Part shown: piece after piece, positions 8,742-17,171 of the stretch
Position numbering within the stretch: position 1 is the first letter of the stretch
Layout: every line of letters begins with the position of its first letter
Source: Paenibacillus sp. Root444D2
GTDB lineage: Bacteria > Bacillota > Bacilli > Paenibacillales > NBRC-103111
Length of the DNA stretch: 64,000 nucleotides
Reading direction: 5' to 3'
Assembly: GCF_001426375.1 (NCBI RefSeq)
Contig: NZ_LMEO01000051.1
Location: forward strand, 310,241-374,240
The notes under the pieces: model-generated
Databases searched by the model: none
Seen by the model: the letters and a program-made list of their open reading frames with translations, nothing else
Told to the model about the DNA's origin: nothing
Made by a program: the position numbers and the translations under genes

Positions 8742-9620
8742 TCACAAACGATTCTTCTCCTGCTGTCGGAATTTGCCTGGTGGCAGCTTCTTCTCTTCCA
8801 TAAAAGTACGAGAAAAATAATGGACAGAAGAAAAGCCGGTGACTTCGGCAATTTCTTTAATTGAAAGCTCACTTGTCAGAAGCAAGTGGGCTGCTTGGCG
8901 TATGCGTTCACTTCGAATGAAATCGGTGAAAGTCTCATGTATGCCCTCAGAAAACAAGCGGGATAGATGACGTTCTGAGACGTTGAGATAACCAGCAACA
9001 TGTCCAAGATGAAGCGGCTGGGATAAGTTATCACGGATATAAAGCTTGGCGCGCTGCAGCAGAATATGTGTATTTTTACGGTGAAAGTAAGGTTTAGTCA
9101 TGTCTTTTCCGAATAATGAAAGAAAGGATACTAGAAGTGCGTAGGCAAGCGAGGGAATCGCAGCAGAAGGCAAGCTCCCTTTCCCTTCTTGAATCAAAAG
9201 TGACTTCCACAAGTGGGCAGTTGGGTGATTGTCAGCTTCATGAATGCAAACCTCGGCATGCTCAGCTAGATCGCTGAAGGCTTCACGCATCGTATCGTCG
9301 CTCAGTGTTTCATCTAATTCGAATGCGACATAAACTATTAATAAGCCCTCTTTCGTACGAATTTGATGATTAATCCCCGGTCTCGAACAAAAGTGTGTAC
9401 CTGCCCTGAGTGGATAGACAACACCTTTTTCCGTATACTCACCCTCACCATTAATGATATAACAAACCTCAAAGAAAGAATGCTTATGGGGCTGATTATC
9501 GAACAGGCAAGGGTTAACTCCCCAATATTGAATTTTGAAGCAAGCAGCGGGTCCGTGAATGACGTTTAGGACTTCATTAAGCATTGAATCGGTTTCTTTA
9601 CATAGATACATAGGCTTCAT
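8742..9620 (-). CDS. AraC family regulator with cupin sensor domain
   Basis: The 292-residue protein has an N-terminal cupin-like sensing domain (HKHSFFEVCYIINGEGEYTE, about residues 45-120) and a C-terminal double helix-turn-helix of the AraC/XylS type (residues about 190-285, with GYLNVSERHLSRLF and EVTGFSSVHYFSRTF). It is divergent from an Fe(II)/2-oxoglutarate-type dioxygenase gene and most likely regulates it. A start at 9611 is equally plausible because AAGGA lies eight bases before that ATG. A similar AraC/dioxygenase pair occurs at 58413-60163. Confidence 0.9.
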   Translation of the reverse strand: MKPMYLCKETDSMLNEVLNVIHGPAACFKIQYWGVNPCLFDNQPHKHSFFEVCYIINGEGEYTEKGVVYPLRAGTHFCSRPGINHQIRTKEGLLIVYVAFELDETLSDDTMREAFSDLAEHAEVCIHEADNHPTAHLWKSLLIQEGKGSLPSAAIPSLAYALLVSFLSLFGKDMTKPYFHRKNTHILLQRAKLYIRDNLSQPLHLGHVAGYLNVSERHLSRLFSEGIHETFTDFIRSERIRQAAHLLLTSELSIKEIAEVTGFSSVHYFSRTFMEEKKLPPGKFRQQEKNRL

Positions 9621-9692
9621 CCTTATATTTAAATGTCCTTATTCTGCAAAAAGGTGTCCTTATGAGAAAAAGACAGAATCCATTGGTTTTCC

Positions 9693-9698
9693 TATAAT
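9693..9698 (+). promoter_or_regulatory. -10 box of the dioxygenase gene
   Basis: TATAAT lies 52 bases before the GTG start of the dioxygenase gene. The -35 region is poor, as expected for an AraC-activated promoter. Confidence 0.45.
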
Positions 9699-9749
9699 TA
9701 TAAATAAGAAAGCGAATAAATATCAATGGGATAAATGGAGGAATGGCCT

Positions 9750-10523
9750 GTGATCGAACAAAAAGATGTAGATTTTTATAAAGAAAATGGGTATTTGCTC
9801 GTTAAGGGAGTTTTCAATCAACAGGAAGTTGAAGAAATGAGACAAGGTGTAGAGGGGATCATTAGCCGTGCTGCACAATCAAAGGCTGATCATAATTCCC
9901 AATGGCAGGGGGACTTTCTTCCGGCAGCGGAGCTGAAAAAGCTTGTCTTAAAAGGCTTTCATGATGTGCATTATCACGATGCCGCGTTTATGCGAGCCGT
10001 GATTCATCCGAATATGACTGCTGTGCTGACGCAGATTATTGGTCCAAACGTACAGCTGCACCATTCCAAAATGCTTGTTAAACCGCCAGAGAATGGCGCA
10101 GCTTTCCCGATGCATCAAGATTACCCTTATTTTCCGCACGAAAAGCATTCCATGCTAGCTGCAAGTGTACATCTGGATCATGCCGATGAGGAGAACGGCT
10201 GCCTGCGTGTCATTCCGGGTTCGCACCGCACTGGCTCCTTGCCACATGTAGGCTCTTATTATTTGAATCATAAGGAATATCCGATTAAAGAGGGGACGCC
10301 TTGTGTAGCAGAAGCGGGTGATGTTCTGTTCTTCAATTACTTGACCATTCACGGCTCAGAGTCGAATAAGAGCTCTAGAACAAGAAGGAATGTATTGTTC
10401 CAATACCGTGAAGCCAGTGATTTTCCGACCGAAAATACGCATTTTGACTGGGGAATGGGTTTGATGGTTAGCGGGAAGAATCCGAATTTCACGAAGGTGA
10501 AACCTGATTTTAAAATCATCTAG
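9750..10523 (+). CDS. Phytanoyl-CoA dioxygenase (PhyH) family oxygenase
   Basis: The 257-residue protein has the PhyH double-stranded beta-helix layout: FYKENGYLLVKGVF at the N-terminus, an iron-binding HxD at His122-Asp124 (MHQDYPYF), a distal His near 201 (LTIHGSESN) and a following Arg-rich strand for 2-oxoglutarate. Such enzymes hydroxylate small molecules with Fe(II), oxygen and 2-oxoglutarate; the substrate is unknown. GTG at 9750 is preferred because GGAGGAA lies eight bases before it; the ATG at 9735 overlaps that site. It is divergent from an AraC regulator and followed by its own terminator. Confidence 0.9.
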   Translation: MIEQKDVDFYKENGYLLVKGVFNQQEVEEMRQGVEGIISRAAQSKADHNSQWQGDFLPAAELKKLVLKGFHDVHYHDAAFMRAVIHPNMTAVLTQIIGPNVQLHHSKMLVKPPENGAAFPMHQDYPYFPHEKHSMLAASVHLDHADEENGCLRVIPGSHRTGSLPHVGSYYLNHKEYPIKEGTPCVAEAGDVLFFNYLTIHGSESNKSSRTRRNVLFQYREASDFPTENTHFDWGMGLMVSGKNPNFTKVKPDFKII

Positions 10524-10536
10524 TAGAAGGAAGTAG

Positions 10537-10566
10537 GAGGCGCCTTAGGGTGGCCTCTTTTTTTTC
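10537..10566 (+). terminator. Terminator after the PhyH gene
   Basis: A GAGGC/GCCTC stem with extra inner GCC/GGT pairing is followed by eight or more T residues. Confidence 0.8.
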
Positions 10567-10758
10567 TCATTGCTTCTGTTTGGAGTCCGCTTTTGGTTCA
10601 AAGTTCATACAGGGCTTGCCAGAGGAAGAAAGTACACGAAGACTGGGCATTGTCTGTGTTTTGAAGCCGTATGCTTTGCAGCCTCTAGGGAAATTGGCAT
10701 CCCATGTAATATAGAAATGTTCGCATTTCATGCAGTTGATACGTTGTGATTCCGTCAT
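10567..10758 (-). CDS. Small four-cysteine protein (63 aa), probable zinc binder
   Basis: The protein is short and soluble, with a CxxC pair (Cys9, Cys12) plus Cys27 and Cys49, conserved-looking aromatic residues (EHFYITWD) and a GCKAYGFKT segment. The four cysteines suggest a zinc knuckle. Small Bacilli proteins of this sort are sometimes labelled uracil-DNA glycosylase, but it is far too short for that fold and shows none of its motifs. AAGAGGGA precedes the ATG. The role is unknown; convergent placement to the PhyH gene makes it a separate transcription unit. Confidence 0.75.
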   Translation of the reverse strand: MTESQRINCMKCEHFYITWDANFPRGCKAYGFKTQTMPSLRVLSSSGKPCMNFEPKADSKQKQ

Positions 10759-10913
10759 ATCTGTCCCTCTTATTTTAAGATAAATCTATTATAACGTATT
10801 AAAATAGCGAATGGATAATAGGATTGAATCTGTCGACAAGAAGAGGCAAACCTCTCACAGCTATTGGGTTAGTATTATCCATGATGGAAGTTACTGTGAG
10901 GAGGGAATGGGAG

Positions 10914-12488
10914 TTGAAATCGTTCGATGTCATCCTAATTGGGAGTGGCCACAATGCTTTAATTACGGCTGCCTATTTAACACGTGCCGGGAGGAGCGTA
11001 CTCGTTCTGGAGAAAAATGATCGTCCAGGCGGTTTCCTGCGTACAGAGGAGCTTACTTTACCGGGGTTCAAACATGATGTTTATGCAGCGGCACACCCTC
11101 TTCTATTGACAGGTCCGGCCTATGCAGATCTCGGCGAAGCTCTTGAAGCTCGCGGGTTACGCTACTTAAACACGGACTTGCCAACGGGAGTCTCCATGGA
11201 GGACGGGCAAACGGCTGTATTCTCACGATCGTTCGAGGCGTTAATTGCAGAAGCAGAGCGCCTTGCTCCTGGAGATGGAGCAGCCTTATCGGCCATGTTC
11301 GAGGCATTCAATCCTTATGCAGCGGATGTTTTTGCATTATTTAATCTGGATCTATCGCGCTCCAAAGCCTCAACTATCATCGAGAAACTATTACATAATA
11401 AGGGAAGTAAAGGATACTCCGAATTTGCGGCATCCATCTTCTCAACCGCTCGCAACACCGTAAGTTCCTTTCAATCACCTGTACTCCGAGCTATGTTGGC
11501 ACCGTGGGTATCTCATCTTGGGCGTACACCTGATGAAGTCGGCAGCGGGATTTGGGTGCCTCTTACAGCAATGGCTTTAATGGGAGGGGGAATGCCAATT
11601 CCCGAGGGTGGAAGCGAAAAACTTGCTCAAGCACTTGCCAAGCTCATTCAGGACCAAGGCGGTATCATCCTCACGGAACAGGAAGCGGAACGAATTATAG
11701 TGAAAAACGGACGTGCAGTTGGTGTGCGAACTTCGAAGGGAGAGGAGTATCGGGCGAAGCAAGCCGTCGTTGCGTCAACAAGTCCAGATCGACTATATCT
11801 CTCACTTTTGTCTGATGCTGAGATTAGTCCTCCGTTGCGTGAACAGGCGAAGCGGTTCCGCTATGGCAGGGGTTGTGTGCAGATCCATCTCGCTCTGAGT
11901 GAACCGCCGCAATGGCCAGATGCTCGGTTTACCAAGGTCGGTCAGCCGCATTTAACGGATGGGCTGGATGGTTTCACACAAGCCATTGCACAAGGAATGG
12001 CGGATTTGCTTCCAGCCAAGCCGACTTTCACTGTGGATTGTTCCACGAATCTGGATCCGTCTCGTGCGCCAGAAGGAAAGGCTATCATGCGTATTCAGGT
12101 GCTCGAGGTACCATGTCGTCCTCGCGGCGATGCCGCTGGTCTTATCGATGTTGGTGATGGCAGTTGGACACCGGAGTTAACAGAGCGTTTCACTGAGCGA
12201 GTACTTTCGATTGTAGGTAAGCATATCCCTAATATCCCGAGTGCCATTATTGGCCATGCCGTTGTTACGCCAGACACGATTGCCAGATTCAATCCTAATT
12301 CTGGTCCAGGTGATCCTTATGGCGGAGCACATGATTTGGCGCAAAGCTACCTGTTTCGTCCCCTACCGGGGCAGCCGAGTCATCAAACAGAAATTTCAAA
12401 CGTATATATGTTGGGTGCGGCAACTTGGCCAGGGCACGGGATCAATGGAGGATCGGGTTATATCGTCGCGCAAAAGCTGTTGAAATAA
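10914..12488 (+). CDS. Phytoene-dehydrogenase-like FAD-dependent oxidoreductase
   Basis: The 524-residue protein starts with a Rossmann dinucleotide-binding motif (LIGSGHNALITAAYL, then VLVLEKNDRPGG) and ends with a conserved FAD-contact region (MLGAATWPGHGINGGSG), the hallmarks of the phytoene desaturase / carotenoid isomerase branch of flavin amine oxidases. The middle holds the variable substrate domain. TTG at 10914 is chosen because GAGGAGGG ends eight bases before it and the Rossmann strand starts right after; in-frame starts at 10824 or 10881 lack a site. No carotenoid biosynthesis genes are nearby, so the substrate is uncertain. Confidence 0.88.
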   Translation: MKSFDVILIGSGHNALITAAYLTRAGRSVLVLEKNDRPGGFLRTEELTLPGFKHDVYAAAHPLLLTGPAYADLGEALEARGLRYLNTDLPTGVSMEDGQTAVFSRSFEALIAEAERLAPGDGAALSAMFEAFNPYAADVFALFNLDLSRSKASTIIEKLLHNKGSKGYSEFAASIFSTARNTVSSFQSPVLRAMLAPWVSHLGRTPDEVGSGIWVPLTAMALMGGGMPIPEGGSEKLAQALAKLIQDQGGIILTEQEAERIIVKNGRAVGVRTSKGEEYRAKQAVVASTSPDRLYLSLLSDAEISPPLREQAKRFRYGRGCVQIHLALSEPPQWPDARFTKVGQPHLTDGLDGFTQAIAQGMADLLPAKPTFTVDCSTNLDPSRAPEGKAIMRIQVLEVPCRPRGDAAGLIDVGDGSWTPELTERFTERVLSIVGKHIPNIPSAIIGHAVVTPDTIARFNPNSGPGDPYGGAHDLAQSYLFRPLPGQPSHQTEISNVYMLGAATWPGHGINGGSGYIVAQKLLK

Positions 12489-12579
12489 AAGGAATAGCAG
12501 AGTTCCTGAGGGTATATCGCTTTTCTGATTTATGCTGCACGTTAGGTGGTAAATATAGTAAGTATAGGGGGGCGGTAAC

Positions 12580-13335
12580 TTGTATTGGACGCGTAGAGAT
12601 TTAAAGATCAGAGCCAAGAACGTTCTGAGGACATCGTATTGGAAAGCTTTTTTGGTTAGTTTGGTACTGGCCGTGGTTAGTGGCGGGGTATCAAGCTGCT
12701 CATATAATTCGGGTGGAAGTACATCGATGAGTCTTCCTGGGTTTAGCGGCGGAATGGGTGATGTCTCCGACGGAGCAGGTCTTGCTATTATCCTTATCAT
12801 TGCCTTCTTGGCAGTCGTGATTGGACTAGTGGCGTTAGCTTTTAATATCTTCGTTGTATCTCCGCTAAAAGTGAGCGTACAGCAATATTTTAAACAAGCT
12901 GCACAAGATGATGTAAACATGAACTATCTCGTTTATTCGTTTACGAAAGGCAATTACTTTGCAATTGTTAAAGGTATGTTTTGGAGCGGCCTGCTTAACT
13001 TCTTATGGTTTTTGCTGCTCATTATTCCAGGTATCGTGAAGTCGTATGCATACAGCATGACGCCTTATATTTTGGCGGACAATCCTGGGATTGGGATGAA
13101 GAGAGCTGTTGATCTCAGCAATCAAATGACAAGCGGGCAGAAGTGGAAGATGTTTGTGTTGGATCTTTCCTTTATTGGTTGGTTTATTCTAGGAACGATA
13201 GCACTGGGAATAGGTGTTTTATTCGTACTGCCTTACTATAACTCAACCAAAGCGGAGCTTTACTTGGTCCTTCGTAGGCAGGCGTTGCATGACGGTTTAA
13301 GCAGTAGTGCGGAGTTGAATTTGCCTTATGTTTAA
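12580..13335 (+). CDS. DUF975 family integral membrane protein
   Basis: This 251-residue membrane protein begins with the family's amphipathic RRDLKIRAKNVLRTSYWKAF segment, then has about four to five hydrophobic helices. DUF975 proteins are widespread in Firmicutes and have no established function. The internal SYAYSMTPYILADNPG and KRAVDLSNQMTSGQKW segments match the family pattern. Translation starts at TTG behind a GGGGGGCGG purine run. It stands alone between the oxidoreductase gene and a strong terminator. Confidence 0.88.
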   Translation: MYWTRRDLKIRAKNVLRTSYWKAFLVSLVLAVVSGGVSSCSYNSGGSTSMSLPGFSGGMGDVSDGAGLAIILIIAFLAVVIGLVALAFNIFVVSPLKVSVQQYFKQAAQDDVNMNYLVYSFTKGNYFAIVKGMFWSGLLNFLWFLLLIIPGIVKSYAYSMTPYILADNPGIGMKRAVDLSNQMTSGQKWKMFVLDLSFIGWFILGTIALGIGVLFVLPYYNSTKAELYLVLRRQALHDGLSSSAELNLPYV

Positions 13336-13367
13336 AAAGAGACACTTGTGAGAGAGATAGCAAAAAG

Positions 13368-13401
13368 GAGCCTGCCGATGAAATCGATAGGCTCTTTTTT
13401 T
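13368..13401 (+). terminator. Terminator after the DUF975 gene
   Basis: A GAGCCT...AGGCTC stem with an inner CGAT/ATCG extension is followed by seven T residues. Confidence 0.85.
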
Positions 13402-13978
13402 GTATCTCCAAAAATAAAATTCCTCTTCAAGAGCCTCTAAAGTACTTAGCTGGGAGAGAAATATGTGTTCCAAGAGTCAGAACTTGAGCTTGAGCGGTTA
13501 ATAGGATTAAATCCATTGGAGGAAATCCAATGAAATTCAACATGCTATTCGTGAATACATGATTCCATTGGACAATATGCAATGGGATTTTCTCTTAAGC
13601 CTACTCACGAGCCATTTTCGGAAAAAACATTGTATTTACTCCAATGGAATTGCTATGAACACTTCCTGTATGATATTCCATTGGATACTGTCCAACAGAA
13701 TCTATCCGGACATCTATTCTTCTTATATAAAACAACCTCACAAACCCAAAACAATCTCAATATCGTCCTAATAAACTCACAAACCCAAAACAATCTCAAT
13801 ATCACCCTAATAAACTCACAAACCCAAAAACAAACTTCTTCTGTAGTCGACGGAATTCCTGAGTCAGCCGTAGCGCGACCTTAAACGGACTATTTAGCGG
13901 AACGTCAGTATTTAGAAGAACGTGGTGAGCTATTTGCTCCAATTGGTGGGTGTAGCACATGAAGCAGCATACCTCAGC
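13402..13978. repeat. Gene-free region with 39-bp tandem repeats and repeated TCCATTGGA sites
   Basis: No convincing gene is present. TCCATTGGA-like palindromes recur near 13512, 13562, 13640 and 13677. From 13737 a 39-base unit starting CTCACAAACCCAAAACAATC is repeated at 13776 and partly at 13815, ending near 13834. Short open frames crossing the repeats lack ribosome binding sites. The end of the region (13850-13960) resembles degenerate intergenic repeats common in Paenibacillus genomes, which is recollection and not shown here. Confidence 0.7.
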
Positions 13979-14788
13979 TCATCCTTCGTTAACACTATCA
14001 GGTTCCAAAATACCCAGCAGTTCAGGTAATGTGGCTATTTCATAACTTGGGCGATTGTGAATAGGTGCCGTGCGGTTATGATGATTGATCCAAACATTCC
14101 GCATGCCAACCCCTAATGCCCCTCTAATATCCGTATCTAAATTATCGCCAACCATGATAGTTTCTTCCACAGTGGTTCCAAGCAAATTCAGAGCATGCTC
14201 AAATATTGTAGGATCAGGTTTCCCTTTGCCGAAGGTGCCGGATATAAGAATATGATCAAAGTAAGCCGCTAAACCAGGAATGCTGTCTACTTTCTCTTGC
14301 TGCAGGTCTGGAGCGCCGTTCGTCATTAGCAGTAGTTGATACTTGTGATGCAAAGCATTCAAGACCTCGAAAGTTGTCTCATAAACCAAGGGACGCTCTC
14401 TTCGCTCACGAGCAAATCGCTCGGCAAGCTTCTCACCTAATAAGGGATCATCGATACCTAATTTGAGCAAGCCCTGTGTCCACGATTCCTTCTGATAAAT
14501 AGGGGCGAACTGTTCCAGTTCAAGAAAGGATGGATGCTCTTTCGAATCGAAGCGTCCCCAGAGTGCTTCCAAGTGAGTAACCTCAATCATTTTGGCAAAT
14601 TCATAGCAGGCCATTGTACGAAATAGGTGCTCAGATGACTCTCGTACCGCACTTTCAAGTGCTTTAGGATCAACGTTGGCTGACTCAGAGGCTGCTTGGC
14701 AGGTTGCCTGAAAGGCTTCATTTATACTTTGTTCATCCCACAGCAACGTATTGTCTAAATCAAAAATAATCGCTTTGATAGGTCTCAT
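13979..14788 (-). CDS. HAD superfamily hydrolase (phosphatase, YjjG/YfnB-like)
   Basis: The 269-residue protein has all four haloacid-dehalogenase motifs: IIFDLDNTLLWDE with the nucleophile and acid/base Asp at the N-terminus, LLMTNGAPDLQ (motif II), GKGKPDPTIFEHAL (motif III Lys) and MVGDNLDTDIRGALGVGM (motif IV). The cap lies between motifs I and II, as in the beta-phosphoglucomutase/YjjG subgroup. It probably removes phosphate from a small cytoplasmic metabolite such as a nucleotide. ATG at 14788 is favoured because GGGGAGG lies ten bases upstream; a TTG at 14797 would overlap that site. Confidence 0.92.
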   Translation of the reverse strand: MRPIKAIIFDLDNTLLWDEQSINEAFQATCQAASESANVDPKALESAVRESSEHLFRTMACYEFAKMIEVTHLEALWGRFDSKEHPSFLELEQFAPIYQKESWTQGLLKLGIDDPLLGEKLAERFARERRERPLVYETTFEVLNALHHKYQLLLMTNGAPDLQQEKVDSIPGLAAYFDHILISGTFGKGKPDPTIFEHALNLLGTTVEETIMVGDNLDTDIRGALGVGMRNVWINHHNRTAPIHNRPSYEIATLPELLGILEPDSVNEG

Positions 14789-15004
14789 TGTCCACAATCC
14801 TCCCCTATGTCCTATACATAATTTGCTTCATAAATAAAAGGAAGTCAACCGTAAAGTAAGGGAAAATCATTTAAAAAATTGTAAACAAATAACTAAACCA
14901 AAAGTATTGTGCTGGGTTTTCACTACAGTAATCTTGATTCCATTATTCCGTTAAAATGCTGCCGTAGATCCTGCCTTGCATGATCTCATATCCATTATCC
15001 TGTC

Positions 15005-15029
15005 TATGTCATTAGCTATGACATATAAT
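15005..15029 (+). promoter_or_regulatory. Inverted repeat abutting the -10 box of the membrane protein/lipoprotein operon
   Basis: TATGTCAT-N5-ATGACATA at 15005-15025 is a perfect 8-bp-arm palindrome. A TATAAT -10 box follows at 15024-15029, so a regulator bound here would cover the promoter spacer. The start codon region lies about 30 bases downstream. Confidence 0.5.
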
Positions 15030-15055
15030 ATGTGTAAAGAGACAAATTTGAGGAG

Positions 15056-16081
15056 ATGATGGGTTTGTCAGTCCTGGTACCAGTGCCGCAATCGAAAACG
15101 AATATCGGAAATTTCAAGCATACGATCACGATGTTGATGGGGATGTGGCTTATCATTGGTTTGTTTATTGACGGCTTTGCTCATAACCATGGTGCGGTTG
15201 AAACCTTTTTCACACCTTGGCATGCCATCTTGTATTCGGGATATCTGGCTTGCGCAGTGTGGATTTTCTATCTGACTTATCAGAACAAATCTAAGGCTAA
15301 TCATGCAACTTGGGTGCAGGCGATCCCGACTGGTTACGAGCTTGGCGTAGCAGGAGTAATCATCTTTTTCTTAGGCGGCCTTGGTGATATGTATTGGCAT
15401 ACGGTGTTTGGAATTGAGAAGAATATCGAAGCATTGCTGAGCCCAACACATTTGATCTTATTGACAGGTGCACTTATGATCCTAACCAGTCCGTACCGTG
15501 CGATTAGTCACGCTGAAGATAAGGTCTCACCTTCCTTTCGCCAATTGCTGCCTGCTTTGACCTCGATTGCATTAACCTTTGCTGTCATGGCCTTCTTTCT
15601 CATGTATGCTTGGTCATTCCGTCAAAATCTATGGATGGCTAGGGAAGAAGATGCGGTCGCAAGAGCCGTCGTGGATTTCCTGATTACAACGATGCTGTTA
15701 GTCTTACCTGTTATGCTGGTTATAAGGAGATGGAAGCTTCCATTCGGTACCGCCACTTATTTCTTTGTTTTCCAAGCGGTGCTAATGGCGATACTGGATG
15801 GCTTTTCACAATACGGATCTATTGTGATTCTACTGATTAGCGGGATTGCTGCTGATTTGATGTTTAGGTCTATTAAACAGAGGGAAGCGAGCGATTGGCG
15901 ATATAAGGTTGTTTTCTTTCTTATTCCTGTTTTAATCTGGGGCTTATACTTTGCGGATTTGAGCATTTATCATACATTGGATTGGGCGCCGGAGCTTTGG
16001 GGAGGAACGATGTTCATCTGTGGGCTCTGTTCACTGGGGTTAAGCATTCTCACGGCTCCAATTGTGCATAGAAAAAGCTAA
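15056..16081 (+). CDS. Multi-pass membrane protein of unknown function
   Basis: The protein of up to 341 residues is very hydrophobic with about eight or nine helices. The opening part (GLFIDGFAHNHGAVETFFTPWHAILYSG) and LGGLGDMYWHTVFGIEKNIEALLSP contain His, Trp and Asp residues near membrane borders. I do not recognise a named family. GAGGAG directly precedes the ATG at 15056, so TTG at 15065 may be the true start (nine-base spacing). The stop overlaps the ATG of the next gene (TAATG), so the two are translationally coupled. The partner lipoprotein suggests a role in metal or redox traffic at the envelope (inference). Confidence 0.75.
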   Translation: MMGLSVLVPVPQSKTNIGNFKHTITMLMGMWLIIGLFIDGFAHNHGAVETFFTPWHAILYSGYLACAVWIFYLTYQNKSKANHATWVQAIPTGYELGVAGVIIFFLGGLGDMYWHTVFGIEKNIEALLSPTHLILLTGALMILTSPYRAISHAEDKVSPSFRQLLPALTSIALTFAVMAFFLMYAWSFRQNLWMAREEDAVARAVVDFLITTMLLVLPVMLVIRRWKLPFGTATYFFVFQAVLMAILDGFSQYGSIVILLISGIAADLMFRSIKQREASDWRYKVVFFLIPVLIWGLYFADLSIYHTLDWAPELWGGTMFICGLCSLGLSILTAPIVHRKS

Positions 16082-16896
16082 TGAAAACAACGTTAATTGT
16101 CCTTATGAGTATGACACTCCTTTTAACCGCATGCGGTACGCAGCCCTCAAAACATGACATGATGGGGATGCCGATTACAACTATATCTCCTACAACACAT
16201 GTCCACCAAAATGACGCGATTGCTCATTTTTCCGTCGCGTCGAAGCAATATTTGCCTAATGAGGAAGCATCTGTGACGATTCTCATCCAAAATAAATGGA
16301 ATAAACCGATTGATCAATTCGACATCATGCATGAAAAGCTGCTGCACTTGATTGTTGTCAGCAAGGATCTCACCTATTTTGACCATCTTCATCCCGAATA
16401 CGTCGGTGGAGGTCGATTTGAAATCAAGACAAAGTTCCCGGCAGGTGGGCATTATCAGCTGATCGCCGATTTTACGCCGCAAGGCATGGGGGAGACGATT
16501 CAAACCCACTGGGTAACGATTAACGGGCAGCAAAAGAAAGAAGAGAAGCTTCTACCTGATACGAATCTTACGAAAATAGTCGGCGACAAAGAAGTAAATC
16601 TTTCTTTCGACCATTTGATGGCTGGGATGGATTTAAAAATGAACTTTACCATTAGAAATGCTGCAACGAAAGAACCTGTAACTGATTTGCAGCCTTATCT
16701 AGGCAGTCTAGGTCATGTGGTGGCTATAAGTTCAGATGCCAAGGAGTTCGTCCATGTGCATCCGAATGATTCGAAAGCTTCCGGACCTGATGCAGCGTTC
16801 ACTATCCACTTTCCCAAAAGTGGCATCTACAAAATCTGGGGTCAATTTCAGCAGCATAATGAAGTGTTCATTGTTCCTTTTATCATAAAAGTATAA
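16081..16896 (+). CDS. YtkA/FixH-like secreted lipoprotein, possible metal handling
   Basis: The 271-residue protein has a lipoprotein signal peptide with lipobox LLTAC near residue 18, followed by a Met/His-rich stretch (KHDMMGMP) and an immunoglobulin-like beta domain with HLIVVSKDLTYFDHLHPEY, repeated in weaker form as GHVVAISSDAKEFVHVHPND. These paired His-Pro and His-x-His segments recall YtkA-like and cupredoxin-like copper proteins. It is anchored outside the cytoplasmic membrane. Its coupling to the upstream membrane protein implies a common complex. The copper assignment is inference from residue composition. Confidence 0.75.
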   Translation: MKTTLIVLMSMTLLLTACGTQPSKHDMMGMPITTISPTTHVHQNDAIAHFSVASKQYLPNEEASVTILIQNKWNKPIDQFDIMHEKLLHLIVVSKDLTYFDHLHPEYVGGGRFEIKTKFPAGGHYQLIADFTPQGMGETIQTHWVTINGQQKKEEKLLPDTNLTKIVGDKEVNLSFDHLMAGMDLKMNFTIRNAATKEPVTDLQPYLGSLGHVVAISSDAKEFVHVHPNDSKASGPDAAFTIHFPKSGIYKIWGQFQQHNEVFIVPFIIKV

Positions 16897-16987
16897 TTTG
16901 TAATCAAAAAGAAATGTGTTATTCATCTGAGCTTAATGAAACAGGCTTATAATAAAACTCGACCCCCTTTAAAATATATATACCTTA

Positions 16988-17020
16988 AGACCCACGGCCC
17001 GTTGCTGTGGGTCTCTTTTT
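16988..17020 (+). terminator. Terminator after the lipoprotein gene
   Basis: An AGACCCAC...GTGGGTCT stem with loop GGCCCGTTGCT-like bases is followed by CTTTTT. Confidence 0.85.
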
Positions 17021-17057
17021 GCGTTTAGACGTGCATAGTCTAAGAATTTTTTGTATT

Positions 17058-17100
17058 TGTCGGGAATCCGACATTCTAACACGTTATCATGTGGTAATAT
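17058..17100 (+). promoter_or_regulatory. Crp/Fnr-type operator and -10 box upstream of the Crp-ABC operon
   Basis: TGTCGG-GAAT-CCGACA at 17058-17073 is a perfect 6-bp-arm palindrome of the size and TGT...ACA layout bound by Crp/Fnr proteins. A TAATAT -10 candidate lies at 17095-17100. If transcription starts seven bases after it, near 17107, the palindrome centre is at -41.5, the class II activation position. The next gene encodes a Crp-family protein, so autoregulation is likely. The -10 box was chosen by eye. Confidence 0.6.
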
Positions 17101-17171
17101 AAATATAACACATCGGAATACTCAACATTAAAATATAGCGTCAAAGGAACTTGGCAAAGGGGTTTTCACAT

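Noticed and set aside
13559-13884. Overlapping plus-strand open frames across the 39-bp repeats
   Set aside because: They lack ribosome binding sites, are low in complexity and change frame; the repeats alone explain them.
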